A stretch of 64,000 nucleotides of DNA from positions 50,113 through 114,112 of the forward strand of contig JAFZSP010000085.1 in the NCBI GenBank assembly GCA_017619335.1, written 5' to 3'. The notes under the pieces are model-generated. The model was not told where the DNA came from, made no database searches, and saw only the letters and a list, made by a program, of their open reading frames with translations. The translations under genes were made by a program, and so were the position numbers. The stretch is from Bacteroidaceae bacterium. Its GTDB lineage: Bacteria; Bacteroidota; Bacteroidia; Bacteroidales; Bacteroidaceae. Position 1 is the first letter of the stretch, and each line of letters begins with the position of its first letter. Shown here in pieces: positions 51,774-60,639 of this stretch.

Positions 51774-52253
51774 ATGAGAAACTATTTCGTAATGGGTGCC
51801 GCCTTCTGCGTGGCTCTCGCCATGGTATCCTGCAAAAGCAGTGAAAGTGCCTACAAGAAAGCCTACGACAAGGCAAAACAGCAGCAGACTACTGCTCAAG
51901 TTCCCACCCAACAGCAAACACCTACACAGCAGCCCACCACAGTGGCTCCCGTGCAGACTGTGACCACCACTCCCGTTGCCACCAACGAGACGGCTCGTAG
52001 TGAAAATGTAACCCTCGTCAGCGGTGCTGGCCTGAAGGCTTACAGCGTCGTCGTCGGCAGCTTCAGCGTCAAAGCAAACGCTGAGAATCTCCAGAAGAAG
52101 CTCAATGCAGCCGGTTATGCTGCTCAGATTGCTTCCAACCCTCAAGGCATGTTCCGCGTCATCGCTTCCACCTTTGATGACATGAACAGTGCCGTTCAAA
52201 GTCGCAACACACTGCGTGCCCAGTATCAGGACGCATGGTTGCTCCGTAAGTAA
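51774..52253 (+). CDS. SPOR-domain lipoprotein
   Basis: A 159-residue lipoprotein: signal peptide ending at the lipobox AMVSC, a Gln/Thr/Pro-rich linker (residues 40-75), and a C-terminal SPOR domain (AYSVVVGSFSVKANAENLQ, then YAAQIASNPQGMFRVIAST). SPOR domains bind glycan strands stripped of stem peptides at division sites, so it is probably placed at the septum. The gene is monocistronic with its own terminator. Confidence 0.92.
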   Translation: MRNYFVMGAAFCVALAMVSCKSSESAYKKAYDKAKQQQTTAQVPTQQQTPTQQPTTVAPVQTVTTTPVATNETARSENVTLVSGAGLKAYSVVVGSFSVKANAENLQKKLNAAGYAAQIASNPQGMFRVIASTFDDMNSAVQSRNTLRAQYQDAWLLRK

Positions 52254-52292
52254 TTTCTTTTTGGTAAAGTGAATATATGTAAGATCTTTTTG

Positions 52293-52330
52293 TGGCAGGG
52301 GTAGGCTGTGAAGCTAACCCCTGTCTTTTT
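52293..52330 (+). terminator. Terminator after the SPOR gene
   Basis: GGCAGGGGT-A-GGCT and AGC-TA-ACCCCTGTC pair around GTGA and run into TTTTT. One internal bulge. Confidence 0.75.
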
Positions 52331-52332
52331 CA

Positions 52333-52360
52333 CTTGAAACCTGCAACTTGCAACCTGAAA
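52333..52360 (+). repeat. Heptamer-periodic leader of ruvX
   Basis: Exactly four 7-bp words: CTTGAAA, CCTGCAA, CTTGCAA, CCTGAAA, then CAATACAGCAC and ATG. Confidence 0.75.
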
Positions 52361-52371
52361 CAATACAGCAC

Positions 52372-52788
52372 ATGCGCATCCTCGCCATCGACTACGGAAA
52401 GAAGCGGACAGGTCTGGCTGTGACCGACCCTCTGCAAATCATCGCCAACGGACTCTGCACCGTGGCCACGGTGGATCTGGAGCGTTTCGTGTTGGACTAT
52501 GTGGCCCGTGAACCCGTGGAACGAATTATTGTGGGACAGCCACGACAGATGAATGGTGAGGACAGCGAAAATATGGTGCGTATCACTCCCTTTGTGAACC
52601 GAATGCGCAAGTTGCTGCCCACTACACCCATAGAACTCTTTGACGAGCGCTTCACCAGTGTGATGGCACATCGTACCATGCTGGAAAGCGGAATCGGGCG
52701 CAAGGCCCGCCAGAACAAAGCGCTCGTGGACGAGATCTCTGCCACCATCATCCTTCAGGGATGGATGGAAGGTAGGAGAACCTCATGA
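52372..52788 (+). CDS. ruvX: Putative pre-16S rRNA nuclease / Holliday junction resolvase YqgF (RuvX)
   Basis: RNase H-fold nuclease of 138 residues. Conserved pieces are LAIDYGKKRTGLAVTD (first catalytic Asp), IIVGQPRQMNGED, LFDERFTSVMA (Glu) and NKALVDEISATIIL (last Asp). It starts at MRILAIDYG, since the longer frame runs through the heptamer array. In E. coli the protein trims the 5' end of 16S rRNA. It is the first gene of the ruvX-def-TPR-greA run. Confidence 0.94.
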   Translation: MRILAIDYGKKRTGLAVTDPLQIIANGLCTVATVDLERFVLDYVAREPVERIIVGQPRQMNGEDSENMVRITPFVNRMRKLLPTTPIELFDERFTSVMAHRTMLESGIGRKARQNKALVDEISATIILQGWMEGRRTS

Positions 52789-52827
52789 CGAAACAACTTA
52801 ATAAAGAAATAACGCAACAACGAAATA

Positions 52828-53385
52828 ATGATACTACCCATTTACACCCTCGGCCAGCCTGTGCTTCGTCAAGTGGCCGAAGAGATAGATCCTAAAGACC
52901 CTGAGATTCAGCAGTTCGTGCAAGATATGTTTGAGACGCTGGACCGCAGCGGAGGCATCGGACTGGCCGCTCCGCAGGTGGGGCGCTCGGCACGAATCGT
53001 GGTTATCGACCTGAACCCTATTCAGGAGGACTATCCGCAATACGCAGGCTACCGTCACGTTTTTTATAACGGTTACATAGAGGAATACGACAAGTCCCAT
53101 CAGGAATCCATGGACGAGGGCTGCCTCTCCCTTCCAGGCATGAGCGAGAGTGTGAAACGCCCCACGCGCATCCGCATCAGTTATCTGGACGAGCAGTTCC
53201 AGGAGCACGACGAGTGGGTGGACGGTTACCTGGCCCGCGTGATTCAGCACGAGTTTGACCACCTGGACGGCAAGGTCTATACAGATCATATCGTGGGACT
53301 GCGAAAGCAGATGCTGAAAGGAAAACTCAACGATATTCTCAAGGGACGATTCTCCTGCGATTACAAAGTGAAGGTGAAGAGGTGA
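52828..53385 (+). CDS. def: Peptide deformylase
   Basis: Removes the formyl group from nascent proteins, 185 residues. All three motifs are present: GIGLAAPQVG, EGCLSLPG with the metal Cys, and QHEFDHLDG with the two metal His and catalytic Glu. The GTG start of the TPR gene overlaps its stop codon (GTGA), so the two are translationally coupled. Confidence 0.97.
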   Translation: MILPIYTLGQPVLRQVAEEIDPKDPEIQQFVQDMFETLDRSGGIGLAAPQVGRSARIVVIDLNPIQEDYPQYAGYRHVFYNGYIEEYDKSHQESMDEGCLSLPGMSESVKRPTRIRISYLDEQFQEHDEWVDGYLARVIQHEFDHLDGKVYTDHIVGLRKQMLKGKLNDILKGRFSCDYKVKVKR

Positions 53386-55385
53386 GGAGAGTTCTGCTCT
53401 TGCTTGTGTGGCTGCCACTGGCGGTGTTGGCTCAGATCAACACCGACCGCGTGATGATGATGGGGCGCAATGCGCTCTATTATGAGGATTATGTCCTTAG
53501 CATCCAGCGGTTTAACATGGTTATCAGCGCCAAGCCATACCTCTCTGAACCTTTCTTCTTCCGCGGTCTGGCCAAGTTCTACTTGGAAGACTTCACTGGT
53601 GCTGAACAGGATTGCACGGAGAGCCTGCAGCGCAACCCTTACGTTTCCAACGGCTACCAACTGCGAGGCATCTGCCGTGTGAACCAGAAGAACTACGAGG
53701 GTGCCATTCAGGACTATCACAAGGTGATTGATATGGAACCCAAGAACAAAGTCTGCTGGCACAATCTGGTGCTTTGTCACTTTGAGCTGCAGCAATACAC
53801 GCAGGCCGACTCGGCCCTCGACCGTATGCTTCGCTATTGGCCCAAGGATGCAGAGCTCTTCACCATGAAGGCACAAGTGTCCATCGCTCAGGGAGATACT
53901 GTCCGAGGACTGGCTTTGGTGGATTCCGCACTTGTCATCAATCCCTATGACGGTCACGCACTGACCATGCGTTCCATAATAAGTCTCTCACGCGGAGAAT
54001 ACGAGCAGGCTGAGGCCGAGTTGGACAAAGCCATCCTGCAGCGGCCACGCTTCACTGCCAACTTCATCAACCGTGCACTGGCCCGCTTCCATCTGAACAA
54101 TCTGCGCGGTGCCATGGCGGATTATGACCAGGCACTGGAAATTGATCCCCGCAACTACCTCGGTCACTTCAATCGTGGTCTGCTGCGTGCTCAGGTGGGT
54201 GATGACAACCGCGCCATCGAGGACTTTGATTATGTGCTTTCGGTGGAGCCGGACAATATGATTGCCCTCTACAACCGCGCCCTGCTGCTGGAACAGACGG
54301 GCGACCTCAACGGTGCCATCCGTGATATTTCAGCTGTTATTGATGAGTACCCCGAGTTCTGGGTAGGCTACCAACAGCGAGCTGCCATCCGTCGCCGGCT
54401 GGGAGATACCTACGGTGCTGAGCGTGATGAGTTTAAGGTGCTCAAGGCACGCATGGACAAACGTGCTGGCATCGAATCCAGTTCGCCTAAGAAGACCCGC
54501 AAGAAGAGTGATAGGAACATTGATGATTACGCCAGTATTGTGGAAGACGATGATAATGAGCCGGAACGAGAGTACGCCTCGGCCTATCGAGGACGTGTGC
54601 AGGACCGGAAGGTGGAGTCACAGCCACAACCCCTGTACGTCCTCTCGCTGCATCGATTGCAGAGTCCCACCAGTCGTTTTATTCCTTTCTATCAGACACT
54701 GGAGAAACTCAACACCCAGCTTCAGGCCACCAAGTCTTCCGCTGTCTCCACCGTCTGTTTGACCAATCTGGAACCCCAGCTGCCCGAGACGGAGATGAAG
54801 CTGCACTTTGACGCCATCAGCGAGTTGAACCATCAGATTGAACGCACCTCCAAACCCACTGCACAGTTGTATTTCACGCGGGCTCTCCATGAATATCACG
54901 TCCGTGACTTCGAGGCTGCGCTGACAGACTTGGATCGTGCCGCCGCACTCCTGGAACAGAAGCACACCACGGTGGAGCGGGAACCGCTGTTGGCGCTGAT
55001 TCCTTTTATGTCTGCACAGTTGCGCTGCCGCCTCTTGGATGCACAGTCTGCCGATTCAGATGACGCCAACCTCACCACACGCTTGGGTTACGCCCGTGCC
55101 CTGGATGACTTGAAGCGTGCACTGGAACTGGCACCGGACTTCGCCTACGCGTGGTATGATTTAGGAGGCATTCACATGATCCTGCACAATTATGGTGAGG
55201 CTCGTCAGGCCTACTCCCGTGCCCTCAATCTGGAGCCTCGTTTTCCCGATGCCTACTACAATCGCGGACTGGCAGCCATTCACGACGGACAGTTGCAGTT
55301 AGGGCTCTCAGACCTCTCGCAAGCAGGCGAGTACGGCCTCTTCCAAGCCTATAATCTCATCAAACGGTACAGTAAAGAGAAGTAA
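53382..55385 (+). CDS. Exported tetratricopeptide-repeat protein
   Basis: A 667-residue protein with a signal peptide (MRRVLLLLVWLPLAVLAQ), then about nine TPR units in the first 340 residues (for example YVSNGYQLRGICRVNQKNYE and NYLGHFNRGLLRAQVGDDNR). A charged low-complexity linker (SPKKTRKKSDRNIDDY) is followed by a further set of TPRs at the C-terminus (ALELAPDFAYAWYDLGGIHM). It is probably a periplasmic scaffold. The start is a GTG overlapping the def stop; the signal peptide supports it. In Bacteroidales this gene commonly sits between def and greA or thrS. Confidence 0.88.
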   Translation: MRRVLLLLVWLPLAVLAQINTDRVMMMGRNALYYEDYVLSIQRFNMVISAKPYLSEPFFFRGLAKFYLEDFTGAEQDCTESLQRNPYVSNGYQLRGICRVNQKNYEGAIQDYHKVIDMEPKNKVCWHNLVLCHFELQQYTQADSALDRMLRYWPKDAELFTMKAQVSIAQGDTVRGLALVDSALVINPYDGHALTMRSIISLSRGEYEQAEAELDKAILQRPRFTANFINRALARFHLNNLRGAMADYDQALEIDPRNYLGHFNRGLLRAQVGDDNRAIEDFDYVLSVEPDNMIALYNRALLLEQTGDLNGAIRDISAVIDEYPEFWVGYQQRAAIRRRLGDTYGAERDEFKVLKARMDKRAGIESSSPKKTRKKSDRNIDDYASIVEDDDNEPEREYASAYRGRVQDRKVESQPQPLYVLSLHRLQSPTSRFIPFYQTLEKLNTQLQATKSSAVSTVCLTNLEPQLPETEMKLHFDAISELNHQIERTSKPTAQLYFTRALHEYHVRDFEAALTDLDRAAALLEQKHTTVEREPLLALIPFMSAQLRCRLLDAQSADSDDANLTTRLGYARALDDLKRALELAPDFAYAWYDLGGIHMILHNYGEARQAYSRALNLEPRFPDAYYNRGLAAIHDGQLQLGLSDLSQAGEYGLFQAYNLIKRYSKEK

Positions 55386-55396
55386 ATCGGTTCATT

Positions 55397-55861
55397 ATGG
55401 AATATATGTCACAGGAAGGCTACGACAAGTTAGTGGCCGAACTTCATTATTTGGAGAACGTGGAATACCCCCGTGTCAAGGAAGCGCTCATCGAGGCCCG
55501 TGACAAGGGCGACCTCAGTGAGAATTTTGAGTATCACGCAGCCCGTCGTGAACAGGCCCGTCTCTTGGGCCGCATCCGTTTCAAGCAGCGTGTGCTGGAG
55601 TTTGCCCGCGTGCTGGACACCAACAGGTTGGAATCGGACACCGTGGGGCTGCTCTCCAAGGTGACACTCACTAATATGACCAATAACTTCCAGATGACCT
55701 ACATGATTGTCAATCCCCACGAAGCCAATCTACAGGAAAGGAAGATTTCCATCAAATCCCCCATCGCTCAGGCTCTCTTGGGCAAGAAAGCCGGCGAAGT
55801 GGTGGAAGTTCGTGTGCCTGCAGGCCTCCAGAAGTTCCGCATTGACGATGTCAAATTGTAA
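55397..55861 (+). CDS. greA: Transcription elongation factor GreA
   Basis: Rescues backtracked RNA polymerase by stimulating transcript cleavage, 154 residues. The N-terminal coiled coil carries the acidic tip residues in ARDKGDLSENFEYHAAR. The C-terminal FKBP-like domain ends SPIAQALLGKKAGEVVEVRV. It lies 11 bp after the TPR gene on the same strand and is convergent with the next gene, with no terminator visible in the 21-bp gap. Confidence 0.96.
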   Translation: MEYMSQEGYDKLVAELHYLENVEYPRVKEALIEARDKGDLSENFEYHAARREQARLLGRIRFKQRVLEFARVLDTNRLESDTVGLLSKVTLTNMTNNFQMTYMIVNPHEANLQERKISIKSPIAQALLGKKAGEVVEVRVPAGLQKFRIDDVKL

Positions 55862-55882
55862 ATTCCCGGATGAATAAAGTTG

Positions 55883-57373
55883 TTACGGTGCCAGCGAGCG
55901 GACGTAGTTGACGGGCACGCCATCACCCTTGAGCACTCGGGCAAAATCGTGAGGACCGTAGGGAACGGGGCCGTGCATGAATTCTGGAATATTATAACTC
56001 CGGAGGAACTGACGATGGAAGTCAGAATCGGCACTGGGCAGCTCAAAGGGTTTGCTGAAATGACCTTCTGCATCTGCGTGGGCAAAGAACGGGCGGGTGA
56101 ACGTCCCATCATCACGGCGGCTGCTGAATACCATCCAGCGGCCGTTGCTGGACCATGTGTGGTAACTCTCTGTGTCCGGGGAGTTTACTTCGTCCAACGA
56201 GCGTGCGTCCCCTGTCTGCAAATCCATCAACCACAAATCGGCATCGTGGTGCCAGATGTGGAACACCCCGTGGTCGGCCATTGAGAAGAGCAGGAAGCGG
56301 CCATCGGGCGAGACGCGGGGTAGGAGAGCAGAACCCTTTTCTGCCTGGAACACGAGTTCGCGGGGCCCGAACTGTTTGGTCTCGGGGTCGAAGCTTTTGC
56401 GATAGATGCAATAGTGCAGACTGTCATAATTGGCGATGATATCTGCCGTCAAATCCTTGCTGCTTTCCTGATGCGTGAAGTGGGCACTGCTGAAGTAGAG
56501 CGTGCGGCCATCGGGTGACCAGGCAGGGAACACTTCCAATTCATCGGGGTACCGCTCAATATTTGTAACCTCATCTGTTTCAATGTCGTAGGCGATGAGG
56601 TCACTCTGGCTGTCATATACTTCAATCTTGTCTCGGCTGGTGGTGAAGAAGCTCTGATTGGTCAGATTGGTGGAATAGACGATGAGCGGCATCCATGGGT
56701 GCCATGCGGGATAGACGCCGGCAGAGAGGATGGAGTCGTTCTTCATATTCACCTTCTTCAACTTTCCGTCGTAGGCGATGACGGTGCCCCCCTTGTTCTG
56801 ACGGGCGTGGAACTGCATACGCTCCGGGTTATACTGTTGATAATGATGGCAGTTGATGCACTGCCCATCCACTTCAAAACCGCACAGCATGTTATCATAG
56901 ATCACCTGTTCTTCGTAGGTCTCCAGACAGCGCTGATTGATGGTGAGCGCCTCGTAACTGATGTAGGAGGGCGGAATCAATCGGTAGCTGAGCCAAGGGT
57001 CAATGCTGTCTGGCGAAACGGTGATGGTGAACGGACGGTAGTGTGTCCAGCGGTCTCCGCGCTTGGCGAAGACGTCCACCTGGAGCGTGGAGCCTTGAGA
57101 GAGGAGTTGCCGCCATTCTTTGAGGCTTGGTTGCATCTTGTCGGCACTGATAATCTCCTGTTCTCCAGCCTTGTAACGTGCCACCATACCATCCGCCTCC
57201 TCGTCCAGCTCGAAAGTGAGTGGAGCGATGTTCACAGGGATGGTGACGCCCACGTAATCAGGGTAAATCCGGGGCAGCTCGTCTTTCTCCTCATAGTCTG
57301 TCGGCAGTTTCACACTGCAAGCTGTGAACAAGAAAAGGAGGAAGAATGAAAGTTTATTAAAATGAATCTTCAT
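55883..57373 (-). CDS. TolB-like beta-propeller lipoprotein with a CxxCH haem motif
   Basis: A 496-residue lipoprotein (signal peptide to FTACS). The C-terminal 300 residues form PD40/TolB-type propeller blades (FPAWSPDGRTLYFSSAH, LPRVSPDGRFLLFSMAD, YHTWSSNGRWMVFSSR). Before them lies one CxxCH motif (CINCHHY), the signature for covalent haem c attachment, within DGQCINCHHYQQYNPERM. This fits a small family of Bacteroidales haem-containing propeller proteins of unknown role. The DUF6057-like membrane gene lies 25 bp upstream on the same strand, so the two probably act together. Confidence 0.82.
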   Translation of the reverse strand: MKIHFNKLSFFLLFLFTACSVKLPTDYEEKDELPRIYPDYVGVTIPVNIAPLTFELDEEADGMVARYKAGEQEIISADKMQPSLKEWRQLLSQGSTLQVDVFAKRGDRWTHYRPFTITVSPDSIDPWLSYRLIPPSYISYEALTINQRCLETYEEQVIYDNMLCGFEVDGQCINCHHYQQYNPERMQFHARQNKGGTVIAYDGKLKKVNMKNDSILSAGVYPAWHPWMPLIVYSTNLTNQSFFTTSRDKIEVYDSQSDLIAYDIETDEVTNIERYPDELEVFPAWSPDGRTLYFSSAHFTHQESSKDLTADIIANYDSLHYCIYRKSFDPETKQFGPRELVFQAEKGSALLPRVSPDGRFLLFSMADHGVFHIWHHDADLWLMDLQTGDARSLDEVNSPDTESYHTWSSNGRWMVFSSRRDDGTFTRPFFAHADAEGHFSKPFELPSADSDFHRQFLRSYNIPEFMHGPVPYGPHDFARVLKGDGVPVNYVRSLAP

Positions 57374-57398
57374 ACTAAAGCCAAAAGGTCCAATATAA

Positions 57399-59237
57399 TC
57401 AATTTTGTGAAGGGAAATTCACAAGGTAATAATCGAAATAATAGGTGTTGCCGAACAATGGGCGCATAGCCTCCCTCACCTTTTTCATATCTTGCCCCTC
57501 ATAGAGCGGAGCAGTCATGTTGAAGCGCTTGAGATTCTCTTTGACTGCTTGGCTGACGGGACACTTGTCCATATTGGGCTGCCCCTCATTGGTGCCGAAG
57601 AGATAAACTGCTTCCTGCACGTGAACAGGCCAGGGACGGTCGGGATAGAACTGGATGTAATTGTAGAAATGTGGCCAGAAGAGCTGAGAATTCTTGGCTG
57701 CCATCGATGCATACATCACCTGCTCCAGGAAGATGGGGTCGTGATAGTAGTTGCTGTACATGAGGCGTTTCGTCAGAAAGTCTTCCACCAGGTTATGGTC
57801 GGACGTCAGCTCGTTGTCGTAGTGCATCATGTGGGTGATGAATTCCATTTCGGGTGACTTGGCCACGTCCTCTGGGTGCTTGGTGAGTTCCAGCATCTGT
57901 TCGGCCCAGCTGCGGTGAAACGTTGTCTGGCGGAGCAGGTTGAGGTACTTGCGCGCCAGTTGCAGTTCGCCGTTGAGAATGGAGCAGCGTGCCAGAAACT
58001 TCAGTTGCTCTGTGCGCCAGCCAAATTCCACGCCGCGCTCCATGGACAGGCGGTAGCTGTAGTTGGGCATTCCGTAGTGGTAGTAGATGAGCGCGCCCAC
58101 GCTGTTGATGGCTCGGATATCAAAGGGAGCGTCACAGCGCTTGCAGCCGTTCTTGTAATGATACATCTCGTCCCCCTGCCGCCCTAAACGGGCTAAGGCC
58201 AAGTTGCGCATCATCACAATGGCACGTGTGGGCTCATCTTCCTGTTTCACTGCTTCCTGCAGCACGCCCTCCCAGTCCAGACGGTCAATGCAGCGTTGCA
58301 TGGCCAGCTCGTGGTGGAAGTTCTCATCGTCGTACCAGAAATGGCCGGTGTAGATGGATGCAGCCAGGAGAAGGAGGAGGGGTACTGCCTTCCAAGCACG
58401 CTTTTGCGAACTCGGAAGAGGCATGCACATTACCACAAAGAATCCCAACAACAGAACGAAGGGCAGATAATAGATGGTGTATTCTTCTTTGACCACGTAC
58501 AAGGGCAGACGGGCCGCGAAGACATTGGCCAGGTTGGTCTGATAATACACAAACCGGTAGAAGAGCAGCGGCAGTAGCACGGCACCAGACAAGCCCGTCA
58601 CGCAGACAGTCAGCGCCGAGGCGCGCCGAGGCTCCAAACGCCAGATCCAGACCGACATCAGTGCCGCAGCACCCACACCATAAATACCCAGCAGCGGGTA
58701 TCCCACGGCGCTGGTTATCAGGATAAAAACAGAGCGGAAGAGCGTCTGATGTACATGCACCTTATCCACCAACGAGCGGAAGCCCCACAGCAGCGCCACA
58801 GCAGCTGTGGTGCCGATGGTGCCTAAGAAGGCGTGTCCCCGGAGCTTCAGAATATAGACCCAGTAACCCGTTTCCACGATGGTCACCAGCAGGAAAAGCA
58901 CGGGGATGATGATAACGGGCATCCAGCTGGCACTGATGCGGAAAGTGCTCTTTATGAGCCACATCAGCAATAGCCACCAGCCACACAGCAACAGCACGCC
59001 CACCCAAGGATGGAAAAAGAACTGCGTGAACCACGTGCTCACCCACGTGAGCAGTCCGCCCGGCTCCACCATCTGGTCTTTAAAGAAAGAACTGCTGCAC
59101 AGAAACAAATTGGATTCCTGCAGCTTCCAGAGGAAGTCAGATTCAAAGAACAATAGCAGGCCACCGATGACCACCAGGGCTGCCATCGGGAGGGCGAAAG
59201 GAGGTATGCGAGTGAGAAACTTCATTTTGTCAACCAT
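57399..59237 (-). CDS. DUF6057-like multi-pass membrane protein
   Basis: A 612-residue protein: the first 300 residues hold about nine hydrophobic segments, the last 300 residues are soluble and helical (TPR-like in look, e.g. RTEQLKFLARCSILNGELQL). It fits DUF6057, a Bacteroidales family of unknown function that I recall next to propeller lipoproteins; this recall is not checked. ATGs at 59237 and 59225 are both possible starts. It lies upstream of the haem-motif propeller gene. Confidence 0.7.
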   Translation of the reverse strand: MVDKMKFLTRIPPFALPMAALVVIGGLLLFFESDFLWKLQESNLFLCSSSFFKDQMVEPGGLLTWVSTWFTQFFFHPWVGVLLLCGWWLLLMWLIKSTFRISASWMPVIIIPVLFLLVTIVETGYWVYILKLRGHAFLGTIGTTAAVALLWGFRSLVDKVHVHQTLFRSVFILITSAVGYPLLGIYGVGAAALMSVWIWRLEPRRASALTVCVTGLSGAVLLPLLFYRFVYYQTNLANVFAARLPLYVVKEEYTIYYLPFVLLLGFFVVMCMPLPSSQKRAWKAVPLLLLLAASIYTGHFWYDDENFHHELAMQRCIDRLDWEGVLQEAVKQEDEPTRAIVMMRNLALARLGRQGDEMYHYKNGCKRCDAPFDIRAINSVGALIYYHYGMPNYSYRLSMERGVEFGWRTEQLKFLARCSILNGELQLARKYLNLLRQTTFHRSWAEQMLELTKHPEDVAKSPEMEFITHMMHYDNELTSDHNLVEDFLTKRLMYSNYYHDPIFLEQVMYASMAAKNSQLFWPHFYNYIQFYPDRPWPVHVQEAVYLFGTNEGQPNMDKCPVSQAVKENLKRFNMTAPLYEGQDMKKVREAMRPLFGNTYYFDYYLVNFPSQN

Positions 59238-59369
59238 AAAAACGACGCGAAAGTATTAAAAACTGCCGAGATAGCCAAAGGAAATTCAGATTATTTACTT
59301 TTTATCCTCAAAAAAGGACTTTTTTCTGTTTTGACGGCAGGAAAATGGAATAATTTAAGAATTTATTTG

Positions 59370-59377
59370 TACTTTTG
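59370..59377 (+). promoter_or_regulatory. Promoter -7 box for the iron alcohol dehydrogenase gene
   Basis: TACTTTTG 75 bp before the ATG, leaving a long A-rich leader. Confidence 0.65.
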
Positions 59378-59452
59378 CAGCGCGAATAGTAAGTGTTACT
59401 CTTTTTTAAACAATCAATTTGAAACGCAATACCAATAAATATCAACAAAACT

Positions 59453-60616
59453 ATGCAGAACTTTGATTACAAGACCCCGACCCGCCTAATCTTTGGCAAG
59501 GAGTCGATCGAGAAGCTGCCCAGCGTGATGGCGCAGTTCGGTAAAAGAATCCTCCTCACATACGGTGGCGGAAGTATTAAAAAGATTGGTCTTTACGACC
59601 GCGTGAAGGAACTGCTGAAGGGTTACGACATCGTAGAACTCTCTGGCATCCAACCCAATCCCAAGTACGACCCCAGCGTGCTCGATGGCGTGCGCCTCTG
59701 TAAGGAGCATAACATCGATGTCATCCTGGCTGTGGGTGGAGGCAGCGTGCTCGACTGCTCGAAGGCCATTGCTGCAGGAGCTTGTTACGATGGAGACCCA
59801 TGGGATCTGATCTCATATAAGGTGAAAGCTCAGAGGGCACTACCCGTTGTTGATATCCTCACATTGGCTGCTACGGGGTCGGAATACGATACCTTTGGTG
59901 TTATCTCGCGCACAGAGACCAACGACAAGATTGGCTATGGCGACCCATTGCTCTATCCTGTTGCTTCCATTCTCGACCCCGTCTATACCTTCAGCGTGTC
60001 GAAGAAACAGACCGCTGCCGGCTGTGCCGATGCGATGAACCACACGATGGAACAGTACTTCACGGCTGACACCACGCTATTGAACGACGGCTTCTGCGAG
60101 TCGATGCTACGAAGCCTGATGGTGAACGTCCGCAAGTGTCTGGACAATCCAGAGGACTACACCGCCCGTGCCGAATTCATGCTCTGCTGCACATACGGCT
60201 GCAACGGCATTCTTTCACTTGGCAACAGTCCCAGTGGCTGGCCTTGTCACGGCATCGAGCACGCCCTCTCTGGCTATTACGACATCACTCACGGCGAGGG
60301 CCTGGCCATCATCACACCACGTTGGATGCGCCATATCTTGAGCGAGCGTACACTGCCCCGTTTCGTGAAGTACGGAATCAACGTCTTCGGCATCGATGCC
60401 TCGCTGCCCCAGCAGGAGATCGCGGAGAAGGCCATCGATGCCACTTACCGTTTCTTCGAGAGCATCGGCATCCCCATGCACCTGCGTGAGGTGGGTATCG
60501 ATGACAGCCGCATCGATGAGATGGCTCAGCACATCGCTGACAACGAAGGCCTGGAGAACGCCTACGTGCCCCTGACCAAGCAGGACATTAAGGAGATTCT
60601 GATGGCAAGTCTATGA
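59453..60616 (+). CDS. Iron-containing alcohol dehydrogenase (butanol-dehydrogenase/YqhD-like)
   Basis: NAD(P)H-dependent aldehyde reductase of 387 residues. It has GGGSIKKIGLYDRV and the dinucleotide loop AVGGGSVLDCSKAIAAG. The metal ligands are D and H in CADAMNHTMEQYF, H in CHGIEHALSG, and H in DITHGEGLAI. The layout is that of BdhA/YqhD, enzymes that detoxify or ferment aldehydes. The downstream nitroreductase gene begins 23 bp after its stop and is likely in the same transcript, which suggests a reductive or stress-related role. Confidence 0.94.
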   Translation: MQNFDYKTPTRLIFGKESIEKLPSVMAQFGKRILLTYGGGSIKKIGLYDRVKELLKGYDIVELSGIQPNPKYDPSVLDGVRLCKEHNIDVILAVGGGSVLDCSKAIAAGACYDGDPWDLISYKVKAQRALPVVDILTLAATGSEYDTFGVISRTETNDKIGYGDPLLYPVASILDPVYTFSVSKKQTAAGCADAMNHTMEQYFTADTTLLNDGFCESMLRSLMVNVRKCLDNPEDYTARAEFMLCCTYGCNGILSLGNSPSGWPCHGIEHALSGYYDITHGEGLAIITPRWMRHILSERTLPRFVKYGINVFGIDASLPQQEIAEKAIDATYRFFESIGIPMHLREVGIDDSRIDEMAQHIADNEGLENAYVPLTKQDIKEILMASL

Positions 60617-60639
60617 TGTTCCATAAAAATACGATAATC

